Assembly: GCF_003347595.2 (NCBI RefSeq)
Contig: NZ_QCZK02000035.1
Span: 205,590-269,589, forward strand
Length of the DNA: 64,000 nt
DNA from: Botryobacter ruber
GTDB lineage: Bacteria > Bacteroidota > Bacteroidia > Cytophagales > Hymenobacteraceae
Direction of reading: 5' to 3'
A program made the translations under genes and the position numbers. Shown one piece after another: positions 17,309-26,514 of the stretch (position 1 is the stretch's first letter; each line of letters opens with the position of its first letter). The notes below the pieces were generated by a model. The model was not told the origin of the DNA and ran no database searches. It was given only the letters and a program-made list of their open reading frames with translations.

Positions 17309-18916
17309 ATGATAAATCAAAAGAAAATTACGTTACTGGCTGGCAGCCTGCTGCTGGCACTGTCGGTGCAGGCGCAGTCGAAGGTACAGGGCTATGTGTT
17401 TGAAGACGCCAACCGGAACGGTAAAATGGATGGCCGCGAAAAAGGAATAGCCCAGGTAGCCGTAACCAACGGGCTGGAGGTGGTGCTGACCGATAAAAAG
17501 GGAAAGTACACGTTGCCAATCGGTAAAGACAATATTATTGCTGTTATCAAACCGTCGGGCTACAAAACCCCGACAGATGCCAATAACCTGCCCCGGTTTT
17601 ACTACATTTATAAACCGGGTGGTTCACCTGCTGGTCTTGAGTATAAAGGTGTAGCGCCTACCGGTCCGCTTCCCAAATCGGTAAACTTTGCCTTATCGCC
17701 TTCCCCTGAGACCGATGCCTTTACAACACTTGTTTTCGGCGATCCACAGCCCTATAGCAAAGAGGAAGTAGATTTCTTTGCCCGGGGTGTGGTGTCGGAA
17801 GTAGAAGGAGTAAAGAATGTGGTTTTCGGGCTGAGCCTGGGCGACCTGGTGGGCAACGACCTGGCCCTGTTTAACCCCTACATCGAGGCGGTGAAGAAAG
17901 TGGGCATTCCGTGGTACAACCTGATGGGCAACCACGACATGAACTTCGATGTAAAAGCCGACTCGCTTTCCGACGAAACCTACGAAGCCCATTTCGGCCC
18001 TGCCAACTATGCCTTTAACTATGGCAAAGCCCACTTTATCGTGCTGGACGATATCCTGTACCCCGACCCGCGTGGCAAGAGCAAGTACTGGGCCGGCTTC
18101 CGGAAAGACCAGCTGGACTTTATCGAAAACGACCTGAAGCATGTGCCCAAAGACCGGTTGGTGGTGCTGGCGTTCCATATTCCGCTCAAGCCCGGTTTCC
18201 GGCAGAAGGACCTGAATCGGCTGTTCGAACTACTGAAAGATTACCCGCACACGCTGTCGCTTTCGGCACACACCCATATTCAGAAACAGGACTTCTTTAC
18301 AAAAGAAGACGGCTGGCTGCAGGACAGGCCGCACCACGAGTACAATGCCGGCACCACCTCCGGTAACTGGTACTCGGGCAAACTGGATGCAAATGGCACA
18401 CCGGAAGCTACCATGCCCGACGGCACACCCAAAGGCTACGCCTTCCTCACCATCACCGGCAATCAGTACGTGATAGACTACAAAGTAACCACCAAGCCGC
18501 GTGACTACCGCATGGCCCTCTATGCGCCTAAAGTGGTTCCCCAACTGAAGAGCACCACTGCCAGTCTGTATGCCAACTTCTTTATGGGCAGCGAAAAAGA
18601 TATCCTGGAGTACCGCGTAGACGATGGTCCCTGGAAGCGAATGGCTTTTTACCCGGATTTTGACCCGATGTTTTTAAACAAACTAAATGAGTGGGATACC
18701 ACCGAAGAGCTGTTCCCGGGACCGGTACGCCGGCCCAGCAATGCCCGCAACAGCACCCACCTCTGGCGCGCCTCTATCCCGTCTAACCTGGAGCCCGGCG
18801 TGCATGTGATTGAAGTAAAGGTAAAAGACATGTTCGGCAGAACCTTTACCGACAAAATCAGCTACCGGATAGAGAAGTCGAAGCCGCTCCCGGAGCAGGC
18901 TCTCAAGACAGATTGA
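17309..18916 (+). CDS. Secreted calcineurin-like metallophosphoesterase
   Basis: Exported phosphoesterase of 535 residues. A signal peptide (LLLALSVQAQ) leads to an N-terminal carboxypeptidase-regulatory/SdrD-B-like sandwich (about 25-125), a calcineurin-type catalytic domain and a C-terminal beta domain, matching the MetallophosN-Metallophos-MetallophosC order known in Bacteroidota. Metal-site motifs are intact: FGDPQ, SLGDLVGND, MGNHDMN, AFHIP and SAHTH. ATG at 17309 is chosen because the upstream ATG at 17270 lies inside a repeat copy and adds no sensible signal. It may release phosphate from glycan or phosphoester substrates. It converges on the HTCS gene. Confidence 0.9.
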   Translation: MINQKKITLLAGSLLLALSVQAQSKVQGYVFEDANRNGKMDGREKGIAQVAVTNGLEVVLTDKKGKYTLPIGKDNIIAVIKPSGYKTPTDANNLPRFYYIYKPGGSPAGLEYKGVAPTGPLPKSVNFALSPSPETDAFTTLVFGDPQPYSKEEVDFFARGVVSEVEGVKNVVFGLSLGDLVGNDLALFNPYIEAVKKVGIPWYNLMGNHDMNFDVKADSLSDETYEAHFGPANYAFNYGKAHFIVLDDILYPDPRGKSKYWAGFRKDQLDFIENDLKHVPKDRLVVLAFHIPLKPGFRQKDLNRLFELLKDYPHTLSLSAHTHIQKQDFFTKEDGWLQDRPHHEYNAGTTSGNWYSGKLDANGTPEATMPDGTPKGYAFLTITGNQYVIDYKVTTKPRDYRMALYAPKVVPQLKSTTASLYANFFMGSEKDILEYRVDDGPWKRMAFYPDFDPMFLNKLNEWDTTEELFPGPVRRPSNARNSTHLWRASIPSNLEPGVHVIEVKVKDMFGRTFTDKISYRIEKSKPLPEQALKTD

Positions 18917-18980
18917 TACCAAATAGTAAAAAGGACCTTCCATTACATGACCACCAGTAGCTAGCTTGACTGCAGTTTGG

Positions 18981-19006
18981 GGTAGGGGCCCTATTGATCC
19001 CCTACC
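18981..19006 (+). terminator. Hairpin after phosphoesterase gene
   Basis: Perfect stem GGTAGGGG/CCCCTACC with a 10-base loop, 65 bp after the stop; no T-run. Confidence 0.4.
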
Positions 19007-19068
19007 GGGATGACAAAGGAGGAATAGTTTTGTGGAACTGAGTAAATACTTTCTGGTATGATTTGCAT

Positions 19069-19098
19069 AGCAGGAGAGGCAGTGGTGGCAGGTGCAGA
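19069..19098 (+). repeat. Dispersed intergenic repeat, copy 10
   Basis: Copy lacking the GGCT step of the consensus. It lies five bases from the HTCS terminator stem with AGAACAAAA between them, the same arrangement as copy 20 beside the terminator at 60057. Confidence 0.7.
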
Positions 19099-19103
19099 AC
19101 AAA

Positions 19104-19131
19104 AAAGGCAGCGTTTCATAGCGCTGCCTTT
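19104..19131 (-). terminator. Intrinsic terminator of the HTCS gene
   Basis: Stem AAAGGCAGCG/CGCTGCCTTT with an 8-base loop; on the minus strand it runs into TTTTTTG, a standard intrinsic terminator 20 bp after the HTCS stop. Confidence 0.8.
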
Positions 19132-19150
19132 GCTGTTTGTATAACTCCCG

Positions 19151-22100
19151 CTATCCCTGTGTCGACTCCAGTTCCTGCAGGTGCTTTTCGGTGAATTCGC
19201 TTGGTGTAATTTTGAACTGTTGCACAAAGCACTTGGAGAAGTAGGAGTGGGAGTTGAAGCCCACCATGTAGCCTACTTCCGAAATGTTGTACTCGTTCTG
19301 TAACAGCAGCTTGGCTGCGTGCTTGAGCCTTACCAGGCGGATAAATTCGTTTGGCACCTGGCCCGTGAGCGACTTCAGCTTCTTGTGCAGCGACGAACGG
19401 CTCATGGCCATTTCGCGGCTCAGCTCCTCTACCGACAGCTTCGGATCGGTGATGCGTTCTTCTATCGTTTCCACGATCTTTTTCAGGAAGGCATTGTCGC
19501 GGGTGTTGGTGGTGAGGGTGGTGGTGTCGGCAAACGGCTGCTGCGAGAACTTTAGCTTCAGGGTTGCCCTTGCCTCCAGCTGATTTTTGATTACCACCTT
19601 CAGGTGGCGCCATTTAAACGGTTTGGTAATGTAAAAGTCTGCACCACTTTCTATCCCCTCTATCTCTGCATCGGAATTAGATTGTGCCGTTAGCAACACA
19701 AACGGAAGATGGCTGAACGCAATGTTGCTCTTCACCTGCTGGCACAATGTAATGCCGTCCATCTCAGGCATCATTAAATCAGAGATAATCAGGTCAACCT
19801 CGTCCTTATCCAGGCACTCCAGGGCTTCCAACCCGTTTTGGGCAGTAACGCAACGGTAGTTTTCGCCTTCGAGGCCTTTAGAGATATAATCGCGCAACGA
19901 CTCGTCATCCTCCACCAGCAGGATGGTAGTTTTTCCGCTGTTTTCCGCTGCAGCATCTGGTTCAGGGGTATTGTCTTCATCTGCAGCTAAAGCCACCGGC
20001 TCGGGCATTGCTGCCGGTTGGTCGCACTCCTTAAACGGAAGCAGCACCGTGAAAGTAGTTTTTACTCCTTCTTCGCTTTCCACCAACAGGTCGCCGCCAT
20101 GCTTTATGGATAAAGACTTTGCCAGTGCAAGCCCGATACCGGTACCGCCCAGGTTGCTGTAGTGGTGCTTGCCGGAGGTAATTTTAAAGAACTTTTTGAA
20201 AATGCTGTCGAGCTGCTCTTTCGGAATGCCGATGCCGTCGTCTTCGATGCTGATAGAGAAGAACTGCCGGCCATTTTCGTTGTTAACAGGTGCATTAATG
20301 CTTAGTTTAACGCTGGTGCGGGTAAACTTAAAGGCATTGCTCAGCAGGTTGCTCAGTATTTTGGTAAGCGCCTCCGGGTCTGTTTCTACAATGAACCGGT
20401 TTATGTGCGTGTTCATCGAGAACCGGATGTCCTGCTTCTGGGCGATAGGCGAGAACCTGGAATACAAGGCCTGTACCATCGACACGAGCTCCATTTGCTC
20501 CAGGTTAATGGTATAAATTTTACTTTCGATTCTCCTGAAATCGAGCAGTTGGTTTACAAGCGTGAGCAAACGGTTGGAGTTATCGTCCATTACCCGGAGC
20601 TGCTCCTGCACCTCGGGGCCACCTTTGCCCGAGGCGATAAGGTCTTCCAGCGGTGCTGTAATCAGGGTCAAAGGCGTCCGGACTTCGTGGGCCATGGTGA
20701 TGAAGAAGTCCATCTTCTGCTTGTAGAACTCTTTTTCTTCTTTGTTTTTCAGCCTTTCCAGGCGGATCTTATTTTTCCGCTTCACATTGCGTATGGCAGC
20801 TCTTCTGGCCAGAACAAAAACAAAGACAGCAAGTGCCAGGTAGAAAAGATAGGCAACGGTGGTTTTATAAAATGGCGGGAGAATCGTTATTTTCATGGAG
20901 GCAGCCTGCTTGTTCCAGGTGCCGTCGTTGTTGGTGGCTTTTACCCGGAAAGTGTATTCGCCTGCGGGTAAGTTTGTGTAGGTTGCTTTGCGCTGGTCCT
21001 CTACATAGTTCCAGTCTTTGTCAAAGCCTTCCATCTTAAAAGCATAGCTTGTTTTTTGAGGCGATATAAAGCTAAGCGCGGCATATTCGAAACTGACAAC
21101 CGACTGGTCGTGCGAAAGGGTGAGGTGCCTGGAATAATGGAGAAGCTTATTTAAAGGGCTTTTCTCGCTGCTGATGGTAACATCTTTGTTAAAGAGCTGC
21201 AGGTTGGTAAGAGCGATTGCGTTTTTGGAGTTAATGCTTTTTAAGCTGTCCGGTTTAAACACGTTAAAGCCATTGATGCCGCCAAAATAAAAGTTTCCGT
21301 CCGATGCCTTCAGGTAAGCTTTAAAGTTAAACTGGCGGCTCTGGAGCTTGTCAAATTTTCCGTACCGTTTGCTCTGGTAGGTTTTAGGATCAAACTTATA
21401 GATCCCATTATTGGTCGACAGCCAGAGCTGTCCTTTAGGGTCTTCCAGCACTCCATATACAATAGAACTGGAGATGCCGTATTGTTCATCAATTACCTTG
21501 AAGGTGTTTTTGCTGCGATCGAAAAAGTTTAAACCGCCGCCTTCTGTTCCCAGCCACAAGTTCCCGGATTTATCGCAGAAAATGGAAATAACCTTGTTTG
21601 TACTGATCGAATTCGGGTCGGCAGATTTGGAGTACTGCCGCCATTTGTTTGTTTTTTGGTCATGGGCAATCAGCCCGAAGTTGTAGGTGGCAAACCAGAT
21701 CACGCCACGGTCATCTTCGTAAATATCGTAAATACAGGCCCTTGTCAGGTTATGATCGTTGATACGGGTAAAGTTGTCTTTCTCCGGGTTGTAGATCGAA
21801 ACACCGGCAACCGTTCCGACCCAGATTCTACCTTTCCGGTCTTCGTTAATTGTATAAACGGTGTTGTTGCTGATCGTCGTAGGATCGTCCTGGTTAGAGA
21901 GGTACCGTTTTATTTTTCCTGTTTTGGGGTTGTAAATATTTAAACCGCCCGAAAAAGTGCCGATCCAGATGTTGCCGCTTTTGTCTTTGTAAAGCGTATG
22001 GATGTTGTGGTAAGACAGGTTCTCCTGCCAGGGCTCAAAAGGATACTGCTTAAATGTTTTGGAGTGTACATCAAATAAGTTGAGCCCGCCGTCTTCGGTT

Positions 22101-23233
22101 CCTACCCAAACTTTGCCGGCATCATCCTCTAAAAAAGTACTTACGGCATTGCCTGATAAAGCCCGTTGTTCGCCGGTAGGGTAGTATAACTCGATGTTGG
22201 TGTCTTTTCCGTGAAAATAATTTACACCTCCAAAATAGGTACCGAGCCAGATACCGCCTTCTTTGTCTTCAAAAATAGTGTAAATGGCATCGTCGCTGAT
22301 ACTGAAGGGATCGTTATTCTTGTTTGTGTGATGCGTAAAAGTTTGTGTAGGAATATCCAGGATATTTAAGCCTTTCTCTGTTCCAATGTATAACTTGTTT
22401 GGGTTGGGTTGGTAAATAGACCGGACAATGTTATCGTTAATAGAATTGTTGTCAGACTTCAGGTATTGTTTAAATGTGTCTGTGCTTTTATTGTACAAAT
22501 TTAACCCCCCGGTAAGGGTGCCCACCCAGATATTGCCGCTTAGGTCTTTGTACAACTCAATAATGTTGCTGTGCGAAATACTGCCAGGCTCCTGCGAAGC
22601 ATAATAATGTCTGAAAGTCATTTTAACGGGGTCCAGCACATCGAGGCCGCGCACGGTTGCAATCCAGATATTCCCGTCGTTGTCCTCTGTCAGGTTGCGG
22701 ACGAGGTTCATGGAGATGGATTGGGGGTTATTGGGGCGGTGAACAAAATTCCGGAGCGCTTCTGTCTTCGGATTATACTGGAACAAGCCTTTGCTGCCGG
22801 TAGCAATCCATAAATTCCCGCGCTTATCCCGGATAATGTCAAACACCAACTGAGGCCCCAGTTTTTCAAAATACCGGAAAGATTCTTTTTCAAGATCCAG
22901 CAGGTAAATACCCTCTTCGGTACCTACCCAATACGTTTTGTCATCGTACTTAAAGATCTTCCTGATAAAGTTGTTGCCAATGGAAACCGGGTTTTTCTTG
23001 TCGAATTTAAAAGACTTGAACTGGTAGCCGTCGAACCGGCTCAACCCGTCTTTTGTGCCAAACCACATATATCCCTGCTCGTCCTGCGAAATAGCCCATA
23101 CGGTATTGGAGCTTAACCCGTCGGTAACGGTGTAATTCCGGAAATGGATCCTGTCTTTGGCGACTGCTTCTGAAAAAAAGGCAGCCAGAAACAGCATAAG
23201 CGTAAACGCAAACAGTTTTTTAGTTGGTAACAT
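19151..23233 (-). CDS. Hybrid two-component system regulator (HTCS)
   Basis: One-protein glycan sensor and transcription activator of 1360 residues, normal for the family. After a signal peptide come about 14 propeller repeats (each with a GxIWxGT-like core), then a Y_Y_Y sandwich (about 710-780), one membrane segment (about 790-812), a HisKA domain with the H-box MAHEVRTP (His849), an ATPase domain (DDGIGIP, GGTGIGLALAKS), a receiver domain with Asp1152 in ISDLMMPEMDG, and a C-terminal AraC-type helix-turn-helix. ATG at 23233 is preferred over TTG at 23263. It is the only regulator in the window and is divergent from the 23691 operon. It is the best candidate to bind the 21-bp-spaced half-sites of promoters A-D, since AraC-type sites are often direct repeats at that spacing. 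Confidence 0.96.
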   Translation of the reverse strand: MLPTKKLFAFTLMLFLAAFFSEAVAKDRIHFRNYTVTDGLSSNTVWAISQDEQGYMWFGTKDGLSRFDGYQFKSFKFDKKNPVSIGNNFIRKIFKYDDKTYWVGTEEGIYLLDLEKESFRYFEKLGPQLVFDIIRDKRGNLWIATGSKGLFQYNPKTEALRNFVHRPNNPQSISMNLVRNLTEDNDGNIWIATVRGLDVLDPVKMTFRHYYASQEPGSISHSNIIELYKDLSGNIWVGTLTGGLNLYNKSTDTFKQYLKSDNNSINDNIVRSIYQPNPNKLYIGTEKGLNILDIPTQTFTHHTNKNNDPFSISDDAIYTIFEDKEGGIWLGTYFGGVNYFHGKDTNIELYYPTGEQRALSGNAVSTFLEDDAGKVWVGTEDGGLNLFDVHSKTFKQYPFEPWQENLSYHNIHTLYKDKSGNIWIGTFSGGLNIYNPKTGKIKRYLSNQDDPTTISNNTVYTINEDRKGRIWVGTVAGVSIYNPEKDNFTRINDHNLTRACIYDIYEDDRGVIWFATYNFGLIAHDQKTNKWRQYSKSADPNSISTNKVISIFCDKSGNLWLGTEGGGLNFFDRSKNTFKVIDEQYGISSSIVYGVLEDPKGQLWLSTNNGIYKFDPKTYQSKRYGKFDKLQSRQFNFKAYLKASDGNFYFGGINGFNVFKPDSLKSINSKNAIALTNLQLFNKDVTISSEKSPLNKLLHYSRHLTLSHDQSVVSFEYAALSFISPQKTSYAFKMEGFDKDWNYVEDQRKATYTNLPAGEYTFRVKATNNDGTWNKQAASMKITILPPFYKTTVAYLFYLALAVFVFVLARRAAIRNVKRKNKIRLERLKNKEEKEFYKQKMDFFITMAHEVRTPLTLITAPLEDLIASGKGGPEVQEQLRVMDDNSNRLLTLVNQLLDFRRIESKIYTINLEQMELVSMVQALYSRFSPIAQKQDIRFSMNTHINRFIVETDPEALTKILSNLLSNAFKFTRTSVKLSINAPVNNENGRQFFSISIEDDGIGIPKEQLDSIFKKFFKITSGKHHYSNLGGTGIGLALAKSLSIKHGGDLLVESEEGVKTTFTVLLPFKECDQPAAMPEPVALAADEDNTPEPDAAAENSGKTTILLVEDDESLRDYISKGLEGENYRCVTAQNGLEALECLDKDEVDLIISDLMMPEMDGITLCQQVKSNIAFSHLPFVLLTAQSNSDAEIEGIESGADFYITKPFKWRHLKVVIKNQLEARATLKLKFSQQPFADTTTLTTNTRDNAFLKKIVETIEERITDPKLSVEELSREMAMSRSSLHKKLKSLTGQVPNEFIRLVRLKHAAKLLLQNEYNISEVGYMVGFNSHSYFSKCFVQQFKITPSEFTEKHLQELESTQG

Positions 23234-23690
23234 AGGCGGAAAATTTATTCTACTGTCTGGCAATAGCAGTTAGGGCTGATTACGGCTAATTTGCAAGCAG
23301 AAGTAAAGGTAAGATGTTTTTTAAAAATTGTTGAAAAAAATGCTTACTAATGTTAATTAACAGTTAGCCTGGCGCCCCTGCTTTTGAGTTCAGGATAAGC
23401 GTAAAGTGGGAGCATAACGTCCATTAATAACATGCTTAAGTTTAGTACCCTTGCAGGATTTTTAAACTCTGCCGGAGGCGTTTCGGGCGATACTGGTAGT
23501 GCAGCAACAGGAAAGCGGCCTGCTGCTACATTTTTGCCAGTGTAAGCCACAAAAGTGATAGTTTGTTTTTCTGAACCTGCGTAATATTGTTCCTGCTATC
23601 GGGCGCACTGTTAAGGCAGCTGCCCGGTATCCTTAGCTTAGGTTTTAAGCAGGCAGGACATTCCGCCATGCGCATATTTACTTTATCTAC
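23234..23690. other. Divergent intergenic region, 457 bp
   Basis: Lies between the HTCS and a sulfatase operon. It carries promoter D for the plus strand. I could not fix the HTCS promoter; the AT-rich stretch at 23300-23360 is the likely place. No repeat copy is present. Confidence 0.6.
23526..23589 (+). promoter_or_regulatory. Two-half-site operator and -7 element, promoter D
   Basis: CTACATTTTTG (23526) and CCACAAAAGTG (23547) are 21 bp apart, and TAATATTG (23582-23589) starts exactly 35 bp after the second half-site. The same -7 octamer is in promoter C. The sulfatase start is 109 bp downstream of it. Confidence 0.78.
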
Positions 23691-25151
23691 ATGAAAAAAT
23701 CACTTTTGTATGTTCTGGCCGTCGCTTGTCTGCAGGTACCGGCATGCCAGAACAAATTAGCAGGAACATCTTCTGTTACAGCGACTGCTGCAGGGGTTCC
23801 GGAGAAGCAGCAGCAACAGCAGCAACAGCAGCAGCCCAACATTGTTTTTATCCTGGCCGATGACCTGGGATGGGGGGAGTTAGGCTGTTATGGGAACAGC
23901 TTCAACGAAACGCCTAACCTGGATAAACTGGCTTCGCAAGGTATAAAGTTTACAAGTGCCTATGCGGCAGCGCCGGTTTGTTCGCCAACGCGCGCCAGCT
24001 TTGTAACAGGCCAGTATCCGGCCCGTGTTGGTATTACCGATTTCCTGGCCCCGCATACCAGTAGACTGCTGGACCCTGCGAAGTACATAACCGTTAACGA
24101 AGCGTTGGGGGCAGCCGGGTATCATACGGGGTTGGTAGGCAAGTGGCACCTGGATACCGATTTCAAGGAAAACAAAGGCGGCCCCGATAAGCATGGCTTT
24201 AATGAAGTGATCGGTACCGAAACCAAGTACATTGCCGATGGCGATTACTTTTATCCCTATGACAAAATAAGCACATTTACGAGCGGAAAGCAGGATGAAT
24301 ACCTGACTGACCGGCAAAGCGAGGAGGGAATGGAATTTATCCGGCGGAATAAAAACAAGCCGTTTTTCCTGTACCTTTCTTACTACAGTGTACACACCAA
24401 ACTGGAAGCGCCCGAGGACCTGGTAGCAAAGTACAAGCAAAAGTTTGATGCCAAATACGGAAAAGGCCAGGCCGACAAACTGTTTGATGGTCCAAAAAAT
24501 AAAAAACACCAGTCGAAGCACGCCGATAACCCTTACCTGGCTGCCATGCTGGAACGGATTGATACAGGCGTAGGAAACATTATGCTGGAGCTGGAGAAAA
24601 ACGGGCTGGCAGAAAACACGTTGCTGGTTTTCTTCTCTGATAACGGTGGTGCGAACAATGTAGGCAATAACGGGGATTTCAGGATGCACAAAACCTGGTT
24701 GTATGAAGGAGGAATCAGGGAGCCGCTCATCATGCGTATGCCAGGCAAAATTAAGGCTGGAAGTGAGACAGCGGTTCCGGTTAGCAGTATCGATTTTTAT
24801 CCGACCTTCCTGGAACTTGCCAACGCTGCCCCACCGGTGGGGCACCAGCTGGATGGTGTTAGTCTTGCTCCTTTTATCACCAAAGGGGAGGACCTCAGCC
24901 GTGATGTGTTATACTGGCACTATCCTGCCGAAACCGGAAACTGGAAAGACCGCATGTCCAGCGCAGTTCGTAAAGGCGACTTTAAGCTGATCCAGTTTTA
25001 TGCCGATAACAGGGTGGAGCTTTATAACCTGAAAACAGACGCAGCAGAAAAACATAACCTGGCAGCAAAAATGCCTGACAAAGTAAAAGAACTCCAGCAG
25101 TTGCTCAACAAGTGGAAAACCGAGGTGAACGCGGAGCAGCCTGCTACCTGA
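23691..25151 (+). CDS. Sulfatase (CSPTR type), lipoprotein with Gln tract
   Basis: Arylsulfatase A-like enzyme of 486 residues. The lipoprotein signal has two possible lipoboxes (LAVAC, VPAC). A run of nine glutamines lies between the anchor and the catalytic domain, encoded by alternating CAG and CAA codons that could change length by slippage. IFILADDLGWGELGCYGN holds metal ligands, Cys97 is in VCSPTRAS, and FFSDNGGANN and LYEGGIREPL complete the core. It is a close relative of the sulfatase at 15411. It heads an operon from promoter D that continues into GH43, DUF1800, DUF1501 and SASA genes. Confidence 0.92.
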   Translation: MKKSLLYVLAVACLQVPACQNKLAGTSSVTATAAGVPEKQQQQQQQQQPNIVFILADDLGWGELGCYGNSFNETPNLDKLASQGIKFTSAYAAAPVCSPTRASFVTGQYPARVGITDFLAPHTSRLLDPAKYITVNEALGAAGYHTGLVGKWHLDTDFKENKGGPDKHGFNEVIGTETKYIADGDYFYPYDKISTFTSGKQDEYLTDRQSEEGMEFIRRNKNKPFFLYLSYYSVHTKLEAPEDLVAKYKQKFDAKYGKGQADKLFDGPKNKKHQSKHADNPYLAAMLERIDTGVGNIMLELEKNGLAENTLLVFFSDNGGANNVGNNGDFRMHKTWLYEGGIREPLIMRMPGKIKAGSETAVPVSSIDFYPTFLELANAAPPVGHQLDGVSLAPFITKGEDLSRDVLYWHYPAETGNWKDRMSSAVRKGDFKLIQFYADNRVELYNLKTDAAEKHNLAAKMPDKVKELQQLLNKWKTEVNAEQPAT

Positions 25152-25164
25152 CCCCTTACCCGAT

Positions 25165-25194
25165 GAGCAGTGGCTGTGGTGGCTGGTGCAGCAA
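25165..25194 (+). repeat. Dispersed intergenic repeat, copy 11
   Basis: Inside the sulfatase-GH43 gap, 13 bp after the stop, so probably within a transcript. Confidence 0.85.
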
Positions 25195-25260
25195 ATGCTT
25201 TTAACCTTTCATGGGCAAGTCTTGTGCATGGCGTGATATAGTTTAGCATATTTTGACCGG

Positions 25261-26367
25261 ATGAATATTAAAAAAACTGTTTTCCTGGTAGCCTGTTGTG
25301 CCTTTGGCTGGGGCTGTACTACCGTTGCTGTACAAAACAGCGCAACACAAACAACTGAAAAAACGGGTGCAGGTGCAGGGTATTTTACCAACCCAATTGG
25401 CAAGGGAGCCGACCCGTGGGTGGTCAGGAAAGACGGCTACTACTACGCCTGCGGCTCCGGGAAGGGGGGCATCTGGGTGTCCAGGTCCGACAAGCTTACC
25501 GACCTGGGCGAACGGAAAGTGGTCTGGAAAAAACCGGAAACAGGCTGGAACATGGCAAGCGTCTGGGCGCCTGAACTTCATTTCCTGGATGGCAAATGGT
25601 ATATCTACTATGCGGCAGCCAAAGCAGAAGGAAAACCCTTTATTCATCAGCGGTCCGGTGTGCTGGAATCTGTTTCCGATGATGCTTTCGGGCCTTACCG
25701 CGACAAGGGGATGCTCTATACCGGCGACAGTATCGGGCATGCTTCCGCAGCGCCTGTCTGGGCAATCGATTTAACCCCTGTGCAACTGAACGGAAAGCTG
25801 TATGCCGTATGGTCCGGCTGGGAAAAGAACGCAGCTACCGATAAAACCAAACAGCACTTGTACATCGCCGCCATGCGCAACCCCTGGACTATCAGCAGCA
25901 ACCGGGTTAAGATTTCATCGCCTGAAGAAAGTTGGGAAACCGGAGGGCCCCTGGACCTGAATGAAGGGCCGCAGCTGCTGCGCAAAAACGGAAAAGCTTT
26001 TATTATTTACTCCTGCCGCGAGTCGTGGCTGAAAGAGTACAGGCTGGGACAGCTGATGTTGCAGGATACGACCTTAAACCCCTTGGAACCTGCAAACTGG
26101 GTTAAAAAAGGACCCGTGTTCCAGGGCACCGATACGGTATATGGGGTGGGGCATGCCAGCTTCACTACCTCCCCCGACGGCACCGAAGACTGGATTGTGT
26201 ACCATGCCAAAGTATCTACCCAGCCTGGCTGGGAAAGGGACATCAGGATACAAAAGTTTACCTGGGACAAGCAGGGCGAACCTGTTTTCGGTACACCGGT
26301 AACAGCAGGAGTGGCTATGGAGGCACCATCAGAGAACAACAACGGAAAAAAACTGCGGAAGAAATAA
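25261..26367 (+). CDS. GH43-family glycosidase, lipoprotein
   Basis: GH43-type propeller enzyme of 368 residues with a lipoprotein signal (lipobox GWGC). Catalytic candidates are the base Asp in GADPWVV, an Asp in WAIDLTP and the acid Glu in LNEGPQLL. VWAPELHFLDGKWYIYYAA is a typical blade. It is only distantly similar to the other four GH43 enzymes here and probably has a different target linkage. It lies 109 bp after the sulfatase. Confidence 0.88.
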   Translation: MNIKKTVFLVACCAFGWGCTTVAVQNSATQTTEKTGAGAGYFTNPIGKGADPWVVRKDGYYYACGSGKGGIWVSRSDKLTDLGERKVVWKKPETGWNMASVWAPELHFLDGKWYIYYAAAKAEGKPFIHQRSGVLESVSDDAFGPYRDKGMLYTGDSIGHASAAPVWAIDLTPVQLNGKLYAVWSGWEKNAATDKTKQHLYIAAMRNPWTISSNRVKISSPEESWETGGPLDLNEGPQLLRKNGKAFIIYSCRESWLKEYRLGQLMLQDTTLNPLEPANWVKKGPVFQGTDTVYGVGHASFTTSPDGTEDWIVYHAKVSTQPGWERDIRIQKFTWDKQGEPVFGTPVTAGVAMEAPSENNNGKKLRKK

Positions 26368-26460
26368 TTTTCCGGTTCCATTTAACCTTCGGGCTGTTTT
26401 TCGCTCTAACAGGGTAGTACAGGCTTCGGTGTTGCAGCGGCAACCAAAACCTGCAGTTGC

Positions 26461-26507
26461 GGCACCCGGAGGAGGGTGCCAGGTCCTTATTCCCAACTTT
26501 ACCTTTG
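26461..26507 (+). promoter_or_regulatory. Hairpin and possible -7 element before DUF1800 gene
   Basis: A hairpin GGCACCC/GGGTGCC (26461-26480) is followed by TACCTTTG (26500-26507), a perfect TAnnTTTG, only 8 bp before the ATG. If used, the transcript would begin at or next to the start codon. Confidence 0.4.
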
Positions 26508-26514
26508 TCAGCAA

